Part shown: one piece after another, positions 56,504 through 64,000 of the stretch | How the letters are laid out: every line of letters starts with the position of its first letter | Position numbering within the stretch: position 1 is the first letter of the stretch | Source: Flavobacterium inviolabile | Lineage (GTDB): Bacteria > Bacteroidota > Bacteroidia > Flavobacteriales > Flavobacteriaceae | Length of the DNA stretch: 64,000 nt | Assembly: GCF_013389455.1 (NCBI RefSeq) | Contig: NZ_CP058278.1 | Location: 3,348,001-3,412,000, forward strand | Direction: 5' to 3' | Position numbers and translations under genes: made by a program | The notes under the pieces: generated by a model | The model's database searches: none | Seen by the model: only the letters and a program-made list of their open reading frames with translations | What the model was told of the DNA's origin: nothing

Positions 56504-56575
56504 ATGAAAAATTCGGACTTTAAAAAAGCTCTCAATCTAAAACCTGAAGATAGTATTTTACGCAATCATAATTAA
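56504..56575 (+). pseudogene. Short gene fragment after element C
   Basis: An ATG at 56504 opens 23 codons (K-N-S-D-F-K-K-A-L-N-L-K-P-E-D) and then stops, overlapping the end of the convergent gene by 4 bases. It is placed like the start of a cassette gene that has been cut off. Confidence 0.4.
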
Positions 56576-57351
56576 TATCTTGTAAAGATAATGTTATCGT
56601 TTTCATCTCTTGTTCTTTCTATGGCATGAAGATCATGTTTATCAAAACAAGGAATGATCTTCTCTTTAATGAATACAGGAATTTTCATACGTTTTTCCAG
56701 ATCTTCTGTTCGGGTATGACTTATAATTAAATATTCTTTTTCCTCTTCTAGAGTATTTAGTTCTTGTATTTCTTTTGCTTCTCGTTTATAAATTTCATAT
56801 TCCTCGTCACTAATAAAAAAAACAGAACTTTTATATTTAAATATAATTTCTTTTTCAGACTGAATTAAAGAATTCTTAATACTGGGTTCTAAAATTTTTA
56901 CTTGTCCTGCCCATTCATTGCAAGGAATGACAATGTAAGATTCGTCATACAACATTGCTTTATATATATCCTCTGCTTGTTCATGAAGATCATAATTTGC
57001 AATAGGAGGCCAAAAATTTTGCACATTTTCAATTTTTGGTAAAAAGATTATTGCTACTCCTCCCCATCCTAAGCTTATTCCAAAAATATCTTTTATCTTC
57101 TCATAGCCAAAGTCCTTTGCATAATAGAATAGAATACCTGAATCTTCACATGTAGCATCAAAGCAATCCATAGAGTAATTAAATTCTCGTTTGATATTCA
57201 TAAAGTGTGTTTTTGGGGTGTCTATATACCAACTGCCTTTGTATGTTTCTTCAATCTGCTTCTTGCCTTTCTTCACCACATAGTCAGTAGAGAATGAACC
57301 TGCATATTTTATTGTTTTTGCTTTGTCTGCTCTCCTGCCAGGTGTTTCCAT
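56572..57351 (-). CDS. Cytoplasmic protein, unknown function
   Basis: 259 residues without signal peptide or hydrophobic helix. Notable features are a Y-K-G-S-W-Y-I-D-T-P motif near 38, F-G-I-S-L-G-W-G-G-V-A-I-I-F-L near 89, and a charged helical C-terminus. I do not recognise the family. It is the last of three minus-strand orphan genes between elements C and D. Confidence 0.6.
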   Translation of the reverse strand: METPGRRADKAKTIKYAGSFSTDYVVKKGKKQIEETYKGSWYIDTPKTHFMNIKREFNYSMDCFDATCEDSGILFYYAKDFGYEKIKDIFGISLGWGGVAIIFLPKIENVQNFWPPIANYDLHEQAEDIYKAMLYDESYIVIPCNEWAGQVKILEPSIKNSLIQSEKEIIFKYKSSVFFISDEEYEIYKREAKEIQELNTLEEEKEYLIISHTRTEDLEKRMKIPVFIKEKIIPCFDKHDLHAIERTRDENDNIIFTRY

Positions 57352-57467
57352 TCATATTTCTTGAAGTCAAAGTGATAATTTTATTGTTACCGCACAAATC
57401 CTTTCGTGTGGTTTAGTATTATAAATCAAAATGCTTTTAAACTGACATTAAATTGTATAATAGTCTG

Positions 57468-58103
57468 TTAAATGCTTTTTTCTGCTTCTTCTATATTATA
57501 TACAATTCTATCATCCTGACTGATTAAGTCATTAAAAATATCTAGGTACTTATTAAAGCTTCCTTTGTCATAATGAACAATAACAGGAAACAGTTGACTT
57601 GCCTGATAATATCTTTTATTTTTTAAAGCACTTTGTATCGCTTGCTCGATTTCTTTTAAAAGCAGCAGGCAATTTTTCTTTAAAAGAAAATCTTTTAGAT
57701 TGGATTCAAAAAATTTATCACCATAAATATCCAAAAAATGTTTAATATATGGATAAAGTTCCTGTTCGGTTTTTCCTTTTAGCGTAGCAATACATAAGGC
57801 ATTTGTGATTACATCATATACGTTATCTTCATTATATAGTCTGTGAGGTTCAAAATTTTCTTTTTCGTCCCATTTTTCAGCTATGAACCTGTCAAGTAAA
57901 TCAAATCCTTCCGGTATAGACCATGCGAGTAAAATAAGCATGGCCTGATAAGCAATATATTGATTGTCATTGTGAAGAAGCAATTTTAATTTTTCAACTC
58001 TGTCAAAATCTGTTTTTTCAAGGAGTTGTACTTCGCTTAAATCGTATCCTTCGTATCCTTCCTCATTATAGTGATAAAGAAGTTCATGTATTTCGTTATT
58101 CAT
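57468..58103 (-). CDS. Helical cytoplasmic protein, HEAT-repeat-like
   Basis: 211 residues, almost entirely predicted helical, with repeated amphipathic helices such as Q-Y-I-A-Y-Q-A-M-L-I-L-L-A-W. This suggests an ARM/HEAT-like array as in several immunity proteins of bacterial toxins. No toxin gene is adjacent. Unknown function. Confidence 0.6.
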   Translation of the reverse strand: MNNEIHELLYHYNEEGYEGYDLSEVQLLEKTDFDRVEKLKLLLHNDNQYIAYQAMLILLAWSIPEGFDLLDRFIAEKWDEKENFEPHRLYNEDNVYDVITNALCIATLKGKTEQELYPYIKHFLDIYGDKFFESNLKDFLLKKNCLLLLKEIEQAIQSALKNKRYYQASQLFPVIVHYDKGSFNKYLDIFNDLISQDDRIVYNIEEAEKSI

Positions 58104-58171
58104 TTAATTACGTTTTATTAATGATTTCAATAATATAAGAAATATTCCGTTTCCTATATTTCATACTCCTT

Positions 58172-58717
58172 TTATTGTAATATATATTTTAGAGCTGTTA
58201 TGTAATCATTGATTCGGGAATGGGGTATTGTAATTTCATCATTAGTTTTACCCCCATCGTAATCAGTAACCAAAACATCTCTGTTTTTTACATTGAACAC
58301 GATATTTCCAAACTCCAATTTAGCGTTATCTCCCACACATGCTTTTTCAAAAAAATTATATGCTTTTTTTGCTTGTTCGATATTTATATTTATTTCAAAT
58401 ATTGAGTAAAAATCTCTAATATGATAAACGTTTTCTTGTTTTTTATAGTCAATTATAAAATATTTATCATACAGAATTACATTTTCATAACAGCCTCCTT
58501 GTATCATTCTTTCTCCTAAATTAAATGAACTTTGAACAAACTCATCATGTTTACTCCAAGTATCAAAACATTTACGATGAACATAATTTTTCACATAATA
58601 ATTAAGAGGTGAACTCTGATCTGCAATTATGTGAGGCAATAATACAGATTCTTTGAAATTATCTATCAATGCTGCACAGAGTAAACATTTCGTTGTTTTT
58701 TCAATATAAAAAGACAT
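58172..58717 (-). CDS. Cytoplasmic protein with zinc-site-like cysteines, unknown function
   Basis: 181 residues. C-L-L-C-A-A-L near 12 and H-R-K-C near 48 give a C-x2-C ... H-x2-C arrangement that could bind zinc. The remainder is beta-rich. Not recognised. It is followed by the 211-residue helical gene 68 bases downstream, on the same strand. Confidence 0.6.
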   Translation of the reverse strand: MSFYIEKTTKCLLCAALIDNFKESVLLPHIIADQSSPLNYYVKNYVHRKCFDTWSKHDEFVQSSFNLGERMIQGGCYENVILYDKYFIIDYKKQENVYHIRDFYSIFEININIEQAKKAYNFFEKACVGDNAKLEFGNIVFNVKNRDVLVTDYDGGKTNDEITIPHSRINDYITALKYILQ

Positions 58718-58900
58718 GATGATTCTATAAAATGTTTTAAGGATAAAGAAGTTTATTACTAAAGCATTTACAAAAATAGAACTTATTAACGATTTCTATT
58801 ATATACCAGACGATTACATAAATAAAATTGATAGCAAAAATTGGTAATCAATTAGTATTTTGCCAATACTTTTTCTGTTAACAGCAAACAAAGATCAACC

Positions 58901-59311
58901 ATGATTAAAATAAACATAAATGCTCTTGCAGGCGAACTTGACATCGAAATCAAAAAAAATGACAATCACTATAACCTGATCGTCATCATGTCGAAATCGG
59001 AATACTTCCAGGAAAACGGTAGATCCTGGCATAAAAAAATTGAAGACAATCAAACGATAATCAAAATTGCTGACCTTATAAAAGCATGTTATACTACTCC
59101 ATCCGTCCCCGAAGGCATAACAATTAATGATGGTATCATTAGAAAAATCAGTCTGCAAGATACTGTTCCCATCCATCTCGTTCTTCAGGATAGCTATTAT
59201 GCAGATACAAATGAATCGGAGCTAATGAAAAGTATCTTTGAATATGTTTGTGAACTGATACAGGATCCGGTTCTGGAAAAATATATAAACGTTTTTGATT
59301 ACTCTAAATAA
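58901..59311 (+). CDS. Small cytoplasmic protein, unknown function
   Basis: 136 residues, no signal peptide. It begins with beta-rich sequence (I-N-I-N-A-L-A-G-E-L-D-I-E-I) and ends with a helical segment. No motif is recognised. About 140 bases without a gene separate it from the next one; that gap starts near AACAGCG and ends near AACGTTAG, similar to the ends of the attC-like elements, but the arms do not pair well. Confidence 0.55.
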   Translation: MIKININALAGELDIEIKKNDNHYNLIVIMSKSEYFQENGRSWHKKIEDNQTIIKIADLIKACYTTPSVPEGITINDGIIRKISLQDTVPIHLVLQDSYYADTNESELMKSIFEYVCELIQDPVLEKYINVFDYSK

Positions 59312-59452
59312 ATTAACAGCGATATAAATCATTACTGTTTAATTCTTCGGGTTTTCGGGTATCCTGTTTCACAACAAATATTTTGTAAATTGACGCATCG
59401 TTTTTAAACCTCAAACGTTAGAAACAAAAACAGTTTTATTAATATCGGAAAT

Positions 59453-59923
59453 ATGGATTCAAATGAAAGTTTCAGATTATCGGCAGAAGCAAATACCTAT
59501 AATCCGGCATTACGGATTATAAAATCCAAAGGTTACAAAATATTTTTATATCCCGACCAAAGTGATGACCTTTACGGTATGTACTGGGCGATAAAAGAAA
59601 ACCGGGATTTTATTGCTGAAGATCCGCTACAATTATTAGGAATCATTACGATTTGGGAAACGAATGGTGATCATTGGAGCGGACCAAATCATGAAAATGT
59701 ACGGGATAAAATAGCAAGTAACGCTTTTCCGGATAGTGTTGCGGATATTGAAAAACTAAGCGAAGAAGACTTTGAAGTACTGGTTAACGACTATACTGTT
59801 TTTTTAAATAGAATATTCCCGAAACAAGTATTACCTGCCAATCCAACAAGGCAAGCGTTTTTTGACGTAATCAGCAACTTTTATAAATGGGATTCAGAGC
59901 AATTTTACGAGTGGAAAAAATAA
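59453..59923 (+). CDS. Small cytoplasmic protein, unknown function
   Basis: 156 residues. Recognisable features are L-Y-P-D-Q-S-D-D-L-Y-G-M-Y-W-A near 32 and L-L-G-I-I-T-I-W-E near 61, a pattern I associate loosely with small immunity-type proteins. It is 37 bases before the next gene and probably co-transcribed with it. Confidence 0.55.
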   Translation: MDSNESFRLSAEANTYNPALRIIKSKGYKIFLYPDQSDDLYGMYWAIKENRDFIAEDPLQLLGIITIWETNGDHWSGPNHENVRDKIASNAFPDSVADIEKLSEEDFEVLVNDYTVFLNRIFPKQVLPANPTRQAFFDVISNFYKWDSEQFYEWKK

Positions 59924-59960
59924 CTACTTCACGAAACATCGAAACATAAGCCACAATTTT

Positions 59961-60563
59961 ATGGAAACAGCATTTGAAATTAACGACCAGAAACTTTTAC
60001 ATTTTTTGACCTCAACAAAAGTTGATGATTCCTGTGGTGGTCATACCGATTTTTTGGAGTGGCATAACGAAACGGAAGAATTGAAAACGAGCTTAACGAA
60101 GATTGGACAAATTGCAATTCAGCCAAGCGAAAAACAATGGGATTCCCAATATTGGGGACAGGATGCTAAAATTCAATTAGACCGTTACCCGTATTACGGT
60201 TGCGAAATTTTTCAATGTCAAAAATGCAATACTGTTTTCTTTTACTATTTGGAATTAGGCGGACATGGAGCCCAAAAAAGATATCGGGTTATCAGAAAAG
60301 ATTTAATCGACATGGAAACCATTAAACCTGCTCATCCAATTGTAATTGACTATAAAGGCATGGATTATATGATCTATAAAAACCCCGACTTAACCTATGC
60401 TGTTTCAATCAGTAAAAATATAGGAATCGGTTTAGATGTTTACTACCAGCTATCAAAAGAAGAGCAGGAAGGTTATCTGCGGGATGGCATAAATAGTCTC
60501 AACAACAGAATAAAAGATATGGATTTGAATTATAGTAATTACAAGGTAACAGCGTGGCGATAA
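59961..60563 (+). CDS. Cytoplasmic protein with possible zinc-binding cysteines
   Basis: 200 residues. C-E-I-F-Q-C-Q-K-C-N near residue 81 gives closely spaced cysteines like half of a zinc ribbon. The C-terminal part has Y-K-G-M-D-Y-M-I-Y-K. Unknown family. Element D begins directly after its stop codon, so it is the last gene of the C-D cassette interval. Confidence 0.55.
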   Translation: METAFEINDQKLLHFLTSTKVDDSCGGHTDFLEWHNETEELKTSLTKIGQIAIQPSEKQWDSQYWGQDAKIQLDRYPYYGCEIFQCQKCNTVFFYYLELGGHGAQKRYRVIRKDLIDMETIKPAHPIVIDYKGMDYMIYKNPDLTYAVSISKNIGIGLDVYYQLSKEEQEGYLRDGINSLNNRIKDMDLNYSNYKVTAWR

Positions 60564-60565
60564 AA

Positions 60566-60690
60566 CGGTGGCTAACACAGGATTACGAAATGGGTAGTTT
60601 ACGTTCTTTCATCCCGAAAAAGCGCTATCTTTAACAGAAATTAACCGATTCGCTGGTTTCACCACTTCGCCAGGCCACAAACCATTACAA
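60566..60690 (+). repeat. Element D: attC-like imperfect palindrome
   Basis: The 5' arm GGTGGCTAACACAGG with ACGAAATGGG pairs imperfectly with the 3' arm CACCACTTCGCCAGG then CCACAAACC. The GAAATGGGT / ACCACTTC pairing and the position right after a stop codon match the other elements. Confidence 0.5.
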
Positions 60691-60728
60691 CTAATTTTTC
60701 TACAGTTTACGTTAAAAAAAACGTATGA

Positions 60729-60755
60729 TTACCAAATTTTGGTAACTTTACCAAA
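60729..60755. promoter_or_regulatory. Probable ParD operator
   Basis: TTACCAAATTTTGGTAA (60729-60745) is a perfect palindrome with a single-base centre, followed by a further TTTACCAAA half-site (60747-60755). It ends 11 bases before the antitoxin start codon, the expected position for ribbon-helix-helix autorepression. Confidence 0.7.
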
Positions 60756-60766
60756 AAGGAATAATC

Positions 60767-61015
60767 ATGGGACGAAACACATCTATATCATTAGGTCCTC
60801 ATTTCGAAAGTTTTATTGAATCAACTGTTTCGAAAGGGCGCTTTAGCAACGCAAGTGAAGTTGTTAGAGCCGGACTTAGGCTATTAGAAGAAGAAGAAAA
60901 CAGAATTACTGTTTTAAGAAATGCCATTCAAGAAGGAATTGAAAGTGGACGCGCCGAAAACTTTGATCCTAAAAAGCATCTGGAAACTTTAAAGTCAAAA
61001 AAGAAGAATGGCTAA
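60767..61015 (+). CDS. parD: ParD-type antitoxin (ribbon-helix-helix)
   Basis: 82 residues. The N-terminal ribbon-helix-helix has N-T-S-I-S-L-G-P-H-F-E-S-F-I, F-S-N-A-S-E-V-V-R-A-G-L-R-L-L-E, typical of CopG/ParD antitoxins. It neutralises the toxin encoded by the next gene, whose start overlaps by 8 bases, and represses its own operon through the palindrome upstream. The pair fills the cassette between elements D and E. Confidence 0.9.
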   Translation: MGRNTSISLGPHFESFIESTVSKGRFSNASEVVRAGLRLLEEEENRITVLRNAIQEGIESGRAENFDPKKHLETLKSKKKNG

Positions 61016-61301
61016 ATTTTACTTGACCAATAAAGCTGTAGAAGACTTGGGTGACATTTGGAATTACACCGTAGAAGCATGGTCAGAAAATCAAGCAGAA
61101 ATTTATTATTCCTTAATTATAGATTCCTTTCAGGAATTAGCGAGTAAGCCAAATCAAGGAAAATCATATGATGTAGTAGAAAGAAATGTTTTAGGTTATA
61201 AAACCGGACAACATGTAATTTTTTACAGAATTGTGACAGAAAGAGAAATCGAAGTTATTAGAATTTCACACGGTATGATGGACATGAAAAACCACCTATA
61301 A
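61008..61301 (+). CDS. parE: ParE-type toxin (RelE/ParE superfamily)
   Basis: 97 residues with the ParE pattern: A-V-E-D-L-G-D-I-W-N-Y-T near 10-21, N-Q-A-E-I-Y-Y near 29, S-K-P-N-Q-G-K near 49, and the terminal H-V-I-F-Y-R-I, I-E-V-I-R-I-S-H-G-M-M-D. Family members inhibit DNA gyrase or, for RelE-like ones, cut mRNA. Translated by overlap with parD. Confidence 0.9.
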   Translation: MAKFYLTNKAVEDLGDIWNYTVEAWSENQAEIYYSLIIDSFQELASKPNQGKSYDVVERNVLGYKTGQHVIFYRIVTEREIEVIRISHGMMDMKNHL

Positions 61302-61335
61302 CAATGGTTTGACGAGACTGCGGATTGCTTAATCA
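61299..61335 (+). repeat. Element E: half of an attC-like site
   Basis: Directly at the ParE stop, TATAACAATGGTTTGACGAG then ACTGCGGATT resembles the 5' arm of element B (GTTTGACAAAATGGCGG). No paired 3' arm is present, so this is probably the truncated end of the array. Confidence 0.45.
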
Positions 61336-61370
61336 ACTAAAAAATAGAAAAACAAAAAAATCATTTTAAA

Positions 61371-62297
61371 TTGAATCATTCAGGTACTATCAGCGCAAGG
61401 ATTTTCTTTCTGAAATCACGAATAACGAACAATGCCATTGTTTTTAGACGCGGGCCTACCGATTGGATTCAGATGAGTGTCTGGAATTTGGATAACGACA
61501 CGCTGGAACCCGGGCAATGGATCAATAAAAAAGTACCGATGCGAAATTGTGATGTCTCGCCTTCCGGAAAATACCTGATTTACTTTGTCGATAATTTTGA
61601 ATACGGAAACAGCAGAACAATCATTAGTAAACCGCCATTCTGGACCGCGCTTACCGTTTGGGAACACGGCGATGCACTTTTTGACACCGGAGGCGGATTA
61701 TTCGCTGACGAAAAAACGGTATTGCTCAATTTAGATTCCGTGCAGGCACTTGAAAAATATCCCGTACCGTCTCACCTTAACGTTTCTACTTTCCACACAC
61801 AAAAAGAATATTCGCTACGGAAAGGACATGTCAATTTATGGCACGGGCATCGGTTGGAAATGAACGGATGGACAGAACAAAATGATACCGGTTTTATTCA
61901 AAAAGAAACGGAACAATTAACTGTAGTCAGTGATAGCTGGTCGAAAGCAGACCCGAAAAATATAGAACCTATCGTTCCGAAACTTTGGAAAAAACCAATC
62001 ACCAATAGTGCTGCTTTGTATATGATCACCTTTTACCATCCTGAACAGCGCAAAAACGTGGATCTGTTTTATATAGGAAGAAAGGACGGGAAAACGAAAC
62101 TCAAAGACATTACATGGGCAGACATTGATAATAGCAACAGAATAATTGCTACTAAGGAAGGAAAATTATATGCTTCAAAAATAGCCGCCGACGGTTCCGT
62201 TGACTACACTGATCTGGAACTATTGCATGACCTGAATTCCCTAAAACCAGGTTCAATACAAACACCATTTAATATGAAAAGTTGGGAAAACTCCTGA
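61371..62297 (+). CDS. Uncharacterised protein with propeller-like sequence
   Basis: 308 residues starting at TTG 61371; the first ATG in frame (61473) would remove the well-formed A-R-I-F-F-L-K-S-R and A-I-V-F-R-R-G-P-T-D-W segments. It contains repeated strand motifs (C-D-V-S-P-S-G-K-Y-L-I-Y-F, S-K-P-P-F-W-T-A-L-T-V-W, G-G-G-L-F) suggesting a beta-propeller or WD40-like fold. No signal peptide. Homologues exist, in my memory, as uncharacterised cytosolic proteins. Confidence 0.65.
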   Translation: MNHSGTISARIFFLKSRITNNAIVFRRGPTDWIQMSVWNLDNDTLEPGQWINKKVPMRNCDVSPSGKYLIYFVDNFEYGNSRTIISKPPFWTALTVWEHGDALFDTGGGLFADEKTVLLNLDSVQALEKYPVPSHLNVSTFHTQKEYSLRKGHVNLWHGHRLEMNGWTEQNDTGFIQKETEQLTVVSDSWSKADPKNIEPIVPKLWKKPITNSAALYMITFYHPEQRKNVDLFYIGRKDGKTKLKDITWADIDNSNRIIATKEGKLYASKIAADGSVDYTDLELLHDLNSLKPGSIQTPFNMKSWENS

Positions 62298-62339
62298 GAA
62301 CACGGTTTTTGGATCCGGCAGACTGATTTATATTTACCT

Positions 62340-63326
62340 TTAAAAATTCAAATAAGATCGGGTCACCCACTTTTCACCGAGGTCAGTTTTACACCAGCCG
62401 TTTACTTCTTCAAAAACAAAAACTTCTTCGTCTTTTTCAATCCGGTCAATTTTAGGGAAGTTGGTACCAGGACCCGTTCTCACATTTAAAATCGTAGCAT
62501 TTACGGTGGCTCTTTTCACCGCAACCGTATATCTGGCCGCAACCCAGTGGGATTGGGTATTGGATATTTTCAGCCAGCCGTCTTTTTCTTCATACACACG
62601 CAAAACAGCTCCCAAAGGAATACCGGGACGATCGGCGGCTTTCGGACTTCCGGCATCCGGTTGCGTACGCACATTAAGACTGTTAGCCGTTACGTATACA
62701 TATTTCCGGATAGCACTGCTGTCGGTTTTAATCGGATGGCTGCCTAGTTTTGCTCTTACTAAAGGGGCAAAATGGTTTTCAAAATCGGGTACTTTATTGC
62801 CGCCAAAAAAGTTGGCTCCCGGGCACGATTTATTGTTTCCGGTTCCATTGTTCCGGACACCGTTATCAAGGCGAAACCAATGGTGATAGACTATTGTATT
62901 GGAATTAACCGGAAGATTAAACCGTTTACATAAAGCCGCAGTAATCGCGATAATCGCATCCTTTTGCAGATTCGTCATCACATCGGCATTATGATCAAAG
63001 TTTCCGAAATTCTCGATACAAATCGCATTCGCATTCTGGTTTGTAATACAGGCCGGTGACTTTTCCATACTTCTGCCGGTCACAACCGTTCCGTCCGGAA
63101 AAATGGTAAAATGCTGCCCGATATCCTGCCATCCGTTTTGATTGACATGATAGTTCTTCATCGCTAATTGCCGGTCAAAATGATTGTTTCCCGTAAAATG
63201 AATATAACCGGGCACATAAGTATGATGCTGTTGAATTTTTAAAATAGTCCGTCCGACTCTCAGATTTGAAATCCAGGTTTCAAATTCTGCAACGGTCATT
63301 TTGGTAAATCCGTATTTTGCTTCCAT
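62340..63326 (-). CDS. Amidase_2-type peptidoglycan amidase with two SH3-like domains
   Basis: 328 residues from M-E-A-K-Y-G at 63326. The N-terminal amidase (peptidoglycan-recognition type) shows I-Q-Q-H-H-T-Y near 30, A-I-C-I-E-N-F-G near 101, and V-Y-H-H-W-F then K-S-C-P-G-A near 150-170 (zinc His and Cys positions). Two SH3-like repeats follow (S-L-N-V-R-T-Q-P near 217 and I-L-N-V-R-T-G-P near 282). It cleaves the muramyl-alanine bond. No signal peptide is seen, so it may be phage-derived or released by lysis. Confidence 0.82.
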   Translation of the reverse strand: MEAKYGFTKMTVAEFETWISNLRVGRTILKIQQHHTYVPGYIHFTGNNHFDRQLAMKNYHVNQNGWQDIGQHFTIFPDGTVVTGRSMEKSPACITNQNANAICIENFGNFDHNADVMTNLQKDAIIAITAALCKRFNLPVNSNTIVYHHWFRLDNGVRNNGTGNNKSCPGANFFGGNKVPDFENHFAPLVRAKLGSHPIKTDSSAIRKYVYVTANSLNVRTQPDAGSPKAADRPGIPLGAVLRVYEEKDGWLKISNTQSHWVAARYTVAVKRATVNATILNVRTGPGTNFPKIDRIEKDEEVFVFEEVNGWCKTDLGEKWVTRSYLNF

Positions 63327-63470
63327 AGCACAGCTTTTTTGATCTCTTAAGACTATATAAATTAACAACTTAGCCTTTACCGGTCAATACGAAAAAATAC
63401 GTGATTTTTAGTACCCGATTATCTTTGACCAGTATGGTAACGAAGCAAAAATGGGGCATAATATCCCCAT

Positions 63471-63540
63471 TCTTTATTCTTTATTCTTTATTCTTTACTC
63501 TTTACTCTTTACTCTTTACTCTTTACTCTTTATTCTTTAT
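63471..63540. repeat. Heptamer tandem repeat, 10 units
   Basis: Ten exact-length units of TCTTTAT or TCTTTAC: three ending T, five ending C, two ending T. The stop codon of the neighbouring minus-strand gene (63537-63539) lies inside the last unit. Tracts like this change length by replication slippage. Confidence 0.9.
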
Positions 63541-64000
63541 TCACTTCCTGCATAAATGATATAATTAATCACATAATACGGCTGCATGGTATTATGGGAT
63601 CCGTCGCCACCTTCAGTATCAACACCGTACAACTTTTTATCACCTTCATAAAGACCCGCATTCGTTTTAAATGGAAAATCGGAACCACCACTACCATCAA
63701 AACTTCTATGGTGCAATCCAAAATCACCTCCGTTTATAGTATGTCTGTGTTTTGGCATTTCACCAACCGTTAATTTGTGCTGAAACTCTCCACCTGTTTT
63801 CCCTAAAGGCCATCTTGTTGTAGCTCCAAAATTAGGAGAGGTCCCATCGGACTGCCTGCCATCATTCGAAATTCCGCCACCAATTAATGTTCTCCCTGCA
63901 AAATTAGGGGTATATCCCTTTAACAATTCTCTTAAGGTTTTATATTTTTCCGGTATTTCACTGCCATCACATTTTAACCAGCCATCCGGTATTAAAGAAT
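63537..64000 (-). CDS. Phage tail collar domain protein (5' end outside window)
   Basis: The frame is open to the window edge, so at least 154 residues are visible. The edge sequence reads I-P-D-G-W-L-K-C-D-G, the conserved start of tail-collar/microcystin-dependent proteins. Inside are R-T-L-I-G-G-G, H-K-L-T-V-G-E-M-P-K-H-R-H and the end M-Q-P-Y-Y-V-I-N-Y-I-I-Y-A. Such proteins form phage or injection-system fibres or surface proteins. It is close to the amidase gene on the same strand. Confidence 0.82.
   Translation of the reverse strand, partial: SLIPDGWLKCDGSEIPEKYKTLRELLKGYTPNFAGRTLIGGGISNDGRQSDGTSPNFGATTRWPLGKTGGEFQHKLTVGEMPKHRHTINGGDFGLHHRSFDGSGGSDFPFKTNAGLYEGDKKLYGVDTEGGDGSHNTMQPYYVINYIIYAGSE

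Noticed and set aside
57380..57412. Hairpin ACCGCAC...GTGTGGT between minus-strand genes as a terminator
   Set aside because: The arms pair but no T tract follows on the expected strand; left unassigned.
59312..59452. Sixth attC-like element
   Set aside because: The gap begins near AACAGCG and ends near AACGTTAG, but I could not find arms that pair convincingly.
63471..63540. CRISPR array
   Set aside because: The repeat unit is seven bases with no spacers and there are no cas genes in the window; it is a simple tandem repeat.

Overview
This window is chromosomal DNA from a member of the Bacteroidota, most likely family Flavobacteriaceae (Flavobacterium-like). The evidence is AT-rich intergenic DNA, promoters with the Bacteroidota TAnnTTTG -7 element, a type IX secretion sorting domain, fused alpha/beta E1 ketoacid dehydrogenase, and a tpx - dgkA - ftsK - lolA - lptF/G - ribB gene order that I associate with flavobacteria.

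Layout. (1) 1-20 kb is mostly ordinary chromosome: the C-terminal part of a probable M1-like metallopeptidase, a fused E1 dehydrogenase, and then many single-gene units. These are AraC, TetR and other regulators with small neighbours, VOC and SRPBCC proteins, alpha/beta hydrolases and a cation diffusion facilitator. One small lipoprotein gene is frameshifted (12133-12371). (2) 20.5-32.7 kb is a surface/toxin region. A seven-repeat propeller-like T9SS cargo protein is followed by two large RHS-type proteins. The second has a variable C-terminal tip of about 235 residues and is followed by a membrane protein that may be its immunity factor. Downstream lies a graveyard of RHS tip fragments, a 126-bp direct repeat and small orphan genes. 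(3) 32.9-39.6 kb is a conserved housekeeping run: thiol peroxidase, diacylglycerol kinase, FtsK, LolA, an LptF/G permease, and a RibB whose GTP-cyclohydrolase-like half has lost its metal ligands. (4) A tRNA-Ser(UGA) at 39.74 kb marks the edge of an accessory region. Just past it, all on the minus strand, are a RecX-N-like protein, a type IIG restriction-modification enzyme, a GHKL ATPase carrying a PD-(D/E)xK-like motif, and a rolling-circle Rep protein. The ATPase and the type IIG enzyme resemble the known association of MORC/MutL-like ATPases with restriction systems and are the best candidate here for an unusual defence system.

(5) 46.8-61.3 kb holds mostly small unrecognised genes. Five related imperfect palindromes (elements A-E) each begin at, or within about 20 bases of, a stop codon of a plus-strand gene. 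They run in one orientation, and four of them end in a conserved ACGTTA-type motif or a related end. This is the layout of integron gene cassettes with attC-like sites; one cassette is exactly a ParDE toxin-antitoxin pair. No integrase is in the window. An ordinary-looking HxlR / esterase / MFS-efflux unit and an S41 peptidase lie between elements B and C. (6) 61.4-64 kb has a protein of unknown function, an amidase with two SH3-like domains, a heptamer repeat tract and a truncated phage-tail-collar protein.

Functional labels rest on motifs read by eye; no database search was possible.
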